Made by a program: the position numbers and the translations under genes | The notes under the pieces: model-generated | Told to the model about the DNA's origin: nothing | The model's database searches: none | Seen by the model: only the letters and a program-made list of their open reading frames with translations | Origin: CALAED01 sp937891035 | GTDB lineage: Bacteria; Actinomycetota; Actinomycetes; Streptosporangiales; Streptosporangiaceae | Reading direction: 5' to 3' | Assembly (NCBI GenBank): GCA_035642125.1 | Contig: DASQSZ010000103.1 | Span: 1 to 10,199, forward strand | Length of the DNA stretch: 10,199 nt | Shown: positions 7,130 to 10,199 of the stretch, piece by piece | Layout of the letters: every line of letters starts with the position of its first letter | How positions within the stretch are numbered: the stretch's first letter is position 1

Positions 7130-7135
7130 CCTCCT
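7130..7135 (-). promoter_or_regulatory. Strong ribosome binding site of nadB
   Basis: AGGAGG on the minus strand lies 4 bases before the ATG at 7125. It favours the long form of NadB over a start at the GTG at 6990. Confidence 0.75.
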
Positions 7136-7143
7136 CGCGGGGT

Positions 7144-7164
7144 TTCTCGTCATTGTGACACTAA
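7144..7164 (-). promoter_or_regulatory. Palindrome and possible -10 box upstream of nadB (candidate NAD-gene operator)
   Basis: GTCA (7149-7152) and TGAC (7156-7159) form a perfect inverted repeat around TTG. Extended to 9-base arms (7144-7152 and 7156-7164) six of nine positions pair. On the minus strand the right arm contains TAGTGT (7158-7163), a TANNNT -10 candidate; no good -35 is seen. It lies in the 57-base gap between the panD stop and the nadB start, about 18 bases before the start codon. The position would suit a repressor of the nad genes such as an NrtR-type regulator, but I am not certain of that family's motif in this lineage. Confidence 0.35.
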
Positions 7165-7182
7165 CCCCGGTGGAGGTATTCC

Positions 7183-7599
7183 CTAGCCGTGGACGAGGTC
7201 GCCGGGCACGTCCGGGGTACCGGGGACGGGCTCGGCCAGGTCGGCACCCAACGAAATGATCTTGTTCGACCGGTCCACGTGGACCACGCGCGGCCGGAAC
7301 TCGCGGGCCGCGGCGTCGCTCATCGTCGCGTAGCTGATGATGATCACCAGGTCGCCCTGGTGGACGAGCCTGGCGGCCGCCCCGTTGACGCCGATCACGC
7401 CGGTGCCGCGCGGACCGGCGATGACGTAGGTCTCGAGGCGCGCTCCGTTGTCGATGTCGACGACCTGGACCTGCTCGCCCGGCAACAGGTCGGCGGCGTC
7501 CATGAGGTCCTGATCAATGGTGAGCGATCCGACGTAGTGCAGGTCGGCCTGGGTCACCGTGGCCCGGTGGATCTTCGATTTGAACATCGTCCGGAACAT
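7183..7599 (-). CDS. panD: Aspartate 1-decarboxylase
   Basis: Decarboxylates L-aspartate to beta-alanine, the second substrate of PanC. The enzyme is made as a proenzyme that cleaves itself between Gly24 and Ser25, Ser25 becoming the pyruvoyl cofactor. The 138-residue protein shows MFRTMFKSKIHRATVTQADL at its start, the cleavage motif HYVGSLTIDQDLMDAA (21-36), and the expected Lys9, Arg54, Tyr58 (ETYVIAG) and Asn72 (GVNGAAA). VHQGDLVIIISYATM near residue 79 is also typical. The C-terminal tail after about residue 118 is variable in the family. Its ATG shares one base with the panC stop (TGATG), and GGAGGT lies 5 bases before it inside the panC 3' end, so the two genes are translationally coupled. 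Confidence 0.98.
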   Translation of the reverse strand: MFRTMFKSKIHRATVTQADLHYVGSLTIDQDLMDAADLLPGEQVQVVDIDNGARLETYVIAGPRGTGVIGVNGAAARLVHQGDLVIIISYATMSDAAAREFRPRVVHVDRSNKIISLGADLAEPVPGTPDVPGDLVHG

Positions 7600-8480
7600 C
7601 AGGTACCTCCGTGCACGGTCAGCGGCAGGTTGTCGATCAAATGGGTTGAGCCGGCCCGGCCCGCGGCCGCGAGAATGGCCGGGCCCGAGTAATGGCTGGT
7701 GACCTCGGTGAACGTCGCCGGCTCAACGAGCACGAGGTAGTCGACGTGCAGCGGCGGATCCGCCTTCGCCGCTTCGTCAAGCACCGCCCGCGCCGCCCCC
7801 AGGATCTCGGCGGCGGGGGCGCCGATGCGGTCGGCGCCGGCGCGCAGCGCCCGCGACAGGGCAAGGGCGGTACGCCGCTCGGACGGCGACAGGTAGCGGT
7901 TCCGGCTGGACATCGCGAGTCCGTCCGGCTCGCGTACGGTCGGGCCGCTTTCGATCCGCACCGGCACGTTCAGGTCGGCCACCATGCGCTTGATCAGAGC
8001 CAGCTGCTGGGCGTCCTTCTCACCGAAGACCGCGATATCCGGGCGTACGAGGTTGAACAGCTTGAGCACGACGGTGAGCATGCCGTCGAAGTGACCAGGG
8101 CGGGTGGCGCCCTCGATGATGGCACCCATCCGACCAGATTTGACCCGTACTTCGGGTTCACGGGGATACATAACGTCAGGTCCCGGCGCGAAGACCAGAT
8201 CGACGCCCTCCTCGGCGCAGGCCTCGATATCGGCCGGGAACGTCCTCGGGTACCGGTCGAAGTCCTCGTTCGGCCCGAACTGCAGCGGGTTGACGAAGAT
8301 GCTCACGGCCACGGTGCCCGTGGGGCCGTCGGCGCCCGCCAGCCGCCTGGCCATCTTGAACAGCGACCGGTGTCCCTCGTGCAGCGCGCCCATGGTCGGC
8401 ACGAGCACGAGCGGTCCCGCCGCGCCGTCCGGGCGGACGCTCGCCAGCTCCTCCGCGGTGGTGGCGATGACTGGCAACAT
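7599..8480 (-). CDS. panC: Pantothenate synthetase (pantoate--beta-alanine ligase)
   Basis: Joins pantoate and beta-alanine using ATP, through a pantoyl-adenylate, to make pantothenate. 293 residues from the ATG at 8480. The nucleotidyltransferase-type fold shows the HIGH-like motif PTMGALHEGH (28-37), VSIFVNPLQFGPNEDFDRYP (59-78), RMGAIIEGATRPGHFDGMLT (117-136), VFGEKDAQQLALIKRMV (151-167) and the KMSKS-like loop REPDGLAMSSRNRYLS (183-198). I preferred the ATG at 8480 to an in-frame GTG at 8504 because AAGGGA lies 7 bases before it, although GAGGG at a longer spacing could serve the GTG. It starts 35 bases after the upstream gene's stop and overlaps panD by one base. The pairing with panD puts both branches of pantothenate assembly together. 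Confidence 0.97.
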   Translation of the reverse strand: MLPVIATTAEELASVRPDGAAGPLVLVPTMGALHEGHRSLFKMARRLAGADGPTGTVAVSIFVNPLQFGPNEDFDRYPRTFPADIEACAEEGVDLVFAPGPDVMYPREPEVRVKSGRMGAIIEGATRPGHFDGMLTVVLKLFNLVRPDIAVFGEKDAQQLALIKRMVADLNVPVRIESGPTVREPDGLAMSSRNRYLSPSERRTALALSRALRAGADRIGAPAAEILGAARAVLDEAAKADPPLHVDYLVLVEPATFTEVTSHYSGPAILAAAGRAGSTHLIDNLPLTVHGGT

Positions 8481-8487
8481 GGCGAAG

Positions 8488-8493
8488 TCCCTT
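8488..8493 (-). promoter_or_regulatory. Ribosome binding site of panC
   Basis: AAGGGA on the minus strand lies 7 bases before the ATG at 8480. It supports this start, though the GTG at 8504 cannot be excluded. Confidence 0.45.
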
Positions 8494-8515
8494 CGGGTCG
8501 GCACCTTCGGCGCCC

Positions 8516-9397
8516 TCAGTCGGCGAGCGCCTCGAGCAGCCGCTCGGCGTCCTGTGCCTTGAGCAGTCCGGTGGCCAGGGCCTTGTCCGCCGTCAGCCGG
8601 GCCAGCGCGACGTAGGCCCGCCGTCCCTCGGGCGAGATCCGCGCCAGCTCGGCGACGTGGTCGGCGACCGCGCCGGCATCGCCCCTGGCGACCGGGCCGG
8701 TGAGACCGTCCATGCCCAGCCGCAGCGCGTTGTCGAGGGCGGCGCCGAGCAGTGGGCCGAGCATGGCGCCTGGATTGCCGACCCCGGCCGCGCGCAGCAG
8801 GTCCATGGACTCCACGACCAGGGTGACGAGGTGGTTCGCGCCGCCGGCGAGTGCCGCGTGGTAGAGCGTACGCCGATCCTCCGGGATCCAGACCGGCTCC
8901 CCGCCCATCTCCACCACCAGGGCCTCGGCCGCCGGGCGCAGCGGTTCCGGCGCGGTGACGCCGAAGGAGATACCGGCCAGCCTGTTGACGTCGTCCGGCC
9001 GCCCGGTGAAGGTCATCACGGGATGCAGCGCAAGCGGCAGCGCTCCGGCCCGGGTGGCCGCGTCGAGCACGCCGATGCCGTACCGGCCGCTGGTGTGCGC
9101 GAGCATTGTGCCGTTGACCCGCACGTCCGTGGCGACCAGGCCGGCGACCAGCACCGGCAGTACGTCGTCCGGCACGGTGAGCAGCACCAGGTCGGACTCG
9201 GCCACGACGTCCTGCGGCGGGGCGATCGGCACTCCGGACAGCCGCTGGGCGGCGCGCTCGCGGGAGGCGTCGGAGACGGCGGTGACCGCCACGATGTGGT
9301 GGCCGGCCATGGCCAGGGCGGCGCCGAGCGCCGTGCCCACTCGGCCGGCACCGACCACCCCCACCGACAGCCGGGCCGGACGCTGGGATGCGTTCAC
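8516..9397 (-). CDS. Rossmann-fold and DUF2520 protein, possible PanG-type ketopantoate reductase
   Basis: 293 residues. The N-terminal half is an NAD(P)-binding Rossmann domain with GAGRVGTALGAALAMAGH (16-33), the GxGxxG motif of dehydrogenases. The C-terminal half from about residue 125 is a DUF2520-type helical domain: HPVMTFTG (125-132), LYHAALAGGANHLVTLVVE (178-196) and LTGPVARGD (232-240). This architecture resembles ketopantoate reductase and pyrroline-5-carboxylate reductase. Placed directly before panC and panD, it may reduce ketopantoate to pantoate, as I recall for PanG proteins of this general type; the function is inference, and the family is often left as unknown. The start is GTG at 9397, with GAGGA about 10 bases upstream, rather distant. 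It is the first gene after the 100-bp gap and may open the operon. Confidence 0.9.
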   Translation of the reverse strand: MNASQRPARLSVGVVGAGRVGTALGAALAMAGHHIVAVTAVSDASRERAAQRLSGVPIAPPQDVVAESDLVLLTVPDDVLPVLVAGLVATDVRVNGTMLAHTSGRYGIGVLDAATRAGALPLALHPVMTFTGRPDDVNRLAGISFGVTAPEPLRPAAEALVVEMGGEPVWIPEDRRTLYHAALAGGANHLVTLVVESMDLLRAAGVGNPGAMLGPLLGAALDNALRLGMDGLTGPVARGDAGAVADHVAELARISPEGRRAYVALARLTADKALATGLLKAQDAERLLEALAD

Positions 9398-9442
9398 GTC
9401 GTTCCAGTCCTCGTCATGGGTACCGGACGGGCTTGTGCGTGC

Positions 9443-9463
9443 GTTCCGGACGGAACCAGACTA
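9443..9463 (-). promoter_or_regulatory. Palindrome and possible promoter upstream of the pan-nad cluster
   Basis: GTTCCG (9443-9448) and CGGAAC (9451-9456) form a perfect 6-base inverted repeat with a 2-base centre. Just upstream on the minus strand, TAGTCT (9458-9463) fits a TANNNT -10 box, so the palindrome would cover the start of transcription as an operator might. No good -35 is visible at 16-18 bases. CCGGACGG also repeats at 9423-9430 and 9446-9453. These lie in the 100-bp gap after the methyltransferase gene, the largest gap in the leftward gene run. Confidence 0.3.
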
Positions 9464-9497
9464 CCCAGGGGCAGTGCCCATTGATGGAGCCGGCCGC

Positions 9498-10199
9498 TCA
9501 TCGGGCCAGGGACGGCGGCAGCGGGACGCGGGCGCACTGCACGAGCCAGCCGTACCCGCCAAGGCCGTCCGGATCGATCAGCTCCGCCTCCTCGCCCGCC
9601 CGGCACAGCGCGCCCAGGTAGCCGCGGGGGTCGCTGTGAGCCAGCGCGAGGGACGGGCGGACGCCGGAGACCCCCAAGCCGCGCAGCGCCGCGCGCTGGG
9701 TGGTGAGCAGGCTGTCGGCCGCGCCGGCCCGCTGCCCGGCGGCGGCACAGGCGTCGAGGGCGACGTGCGCGGTCACGTCGCAGGAGCCGTCGGGCACCAC
9801 AGGGACGACGTGGCCGTCTCGATAGCCGCTCAGCGTGCCGTACGGCGGCCGGCCGGTCAGCGAGTGGGCGTAGTCGACGGCCAGCGCCACGCCTCGCCGC
9901 AGCCGGGCGACGATCCCGGCCCACGCGGCACATCGGGCGCGGCCCACCTCGGCGCGGTCGCCGACGTCGCGCAGCGGCCACCAGCGCGCCAGCCAGTCCG
10001 TGTCTTCCGCAGGCGGCTCCGGCCCGATCGTCTCGGCCCCCGTCGCCGGGTCGACGAGCACGAGACGCGGCCCCTCCGGGGTCAGCTCGACGACGTCGAG
10101 CGGCACGTTGTCGAGCCATTCGTTCGCGATGATCAGCCCGGTGATCTCGGCGGGCGGCGCGTCCGTCCATCGGACCTCCGCGGGCAGGCCGGGCGGCCG
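9498..10199 (-). CDS. MidA-like (DUF185) SAM-dependent methyltransferase, C-terminal part (5' end outside window)
   Basis: The frame is open to the right edge, so the N-terminus lies beyond it; 233 residues and the stop are visible. IIANEWLDNVPLDVVEL (about residues 23-39 of the visible part) matches the ANE-LDA-P motif of the MidA/NDUFAF7 family. A segment with VALAVDYAH, GTLSGYRDGHVV and DGSCDVTAHVALD matches the family's second conserved block. The glycine-rich SAM-binding part would be mostly outside the window. Mitochondrial members methylate an arginine of a complex I subunit; the role of actinobacterial members is, to my knowledge, not established. It ends 100 bp before the DUF2520 gene in the same direction, so partial read-through into the operon is possible. 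The family call is reasonably sure. Confidence 0.8.
   Translation of the reverse strand, partial: RPPGLPAEVRWTDAPPAEITGLIIANEWLDNVPLDVVELTPEGPRLVLVDPATGAETIGPEPPAEDTDWLARWWPLRDVGDRAEVGRARCAAWAGIVARLRRGVALAVDYAHSLTGRPPYGTLSGYRDGHVVPVVPDGSCDVTAHVALDACAAAGQRAGAADSLLTTQRAALRGLGVSGVRPSLALAHSDPRGYLGALCRAGEEAELIDPDGLGGYGWLVQCARVPLPPSLAR

Noticed and set aside
5419..7158. Long plus-strand open frame opposite nadB
   Set aside because: It mirrors nadB almost fully and is Gly/Arg/His-rich nonsense, as expected of the complement of a high-GC gene; NadB has clear family motifs.
9469..9479. GGGCA-G-TGCCC in the gap before the DUF2520 gene, considered as a terminator of the methyltransferase gene
   Set aside because: The loop is too small for the full stem, only about three pairs are realistic, and no T-run follows on the minus strand.

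Overview
The window is about 70% GC or higher, with codon use strongly biased to G/C at third positions. Its gene order (a DUF2520 Rossmann protein, panC, panD, NAD genes, coaX, lysS) is typical of Actinobacteria. Protein style and short GC-palindrome repeats suggest a Streptosporangiales- or Streptomyces-like actinomycete; this placement is inference and I cannot name a species.

Left end (1-2021): the C-terminal two thirds of a LacI-family regulator runs rightward into the window and ends at 606. A complete LacI-family regulator (681-1697, minus) faces it tail to tail. A 324-bp stretch (1698-2021) then holds no convincing gene. It contains the regulator's leader, a possible operator palindrome and the hairpin that ends the large leftward operon.

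Main block (2022-9397, all minus strand): in transcription order a DUF2520 NAD(P)-binding protein (possible PanG-type ketopantoate reductase), panC, panD, nadB, nadC, coaX and lysS. Gaps are 57 nt or less and panC/panD overlap by one base, so this looks like one operon. It joins CoA and NAD synthesis. PanD and NadB both consume L-aspartate. PanC joins PanD's beta-alanine to pantoate. CoaX phosphorylates the resulting pantothenate, and NadC makes nicotinate mononucleotide from quinolinate. LysS is the last gene before a perfect 8-bp-stem hairpin. panB and nadA are needed for complete pathways and are not in the window. At the right edge is the C-terminal part of a MidA-like (DUF185) SAM-dependent methyltransferase, also on the minus strand, separated from the cluster by a 100-bp gap with a palindrome and a possible promoter.

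The window is mostly conserved housekeeping. The notable features are small. nadC carries an in-frame 45-bp insertion with a GC-rich palindrome, bordered by an 8-bp direct repeat and lying just after the catalytic KDNH motif. nadB has a roughly 46-residue low-complexity N-terminal extension encoded by repetitive DNA directly behind a strong ribosome binding site. A palindrome sits in the panD-nadB gap where it could give the nad genes separate control. I saw no tRNA, rRNA, CRISPR, transposase or phage gene, and no previously undescribed multi-gene system.
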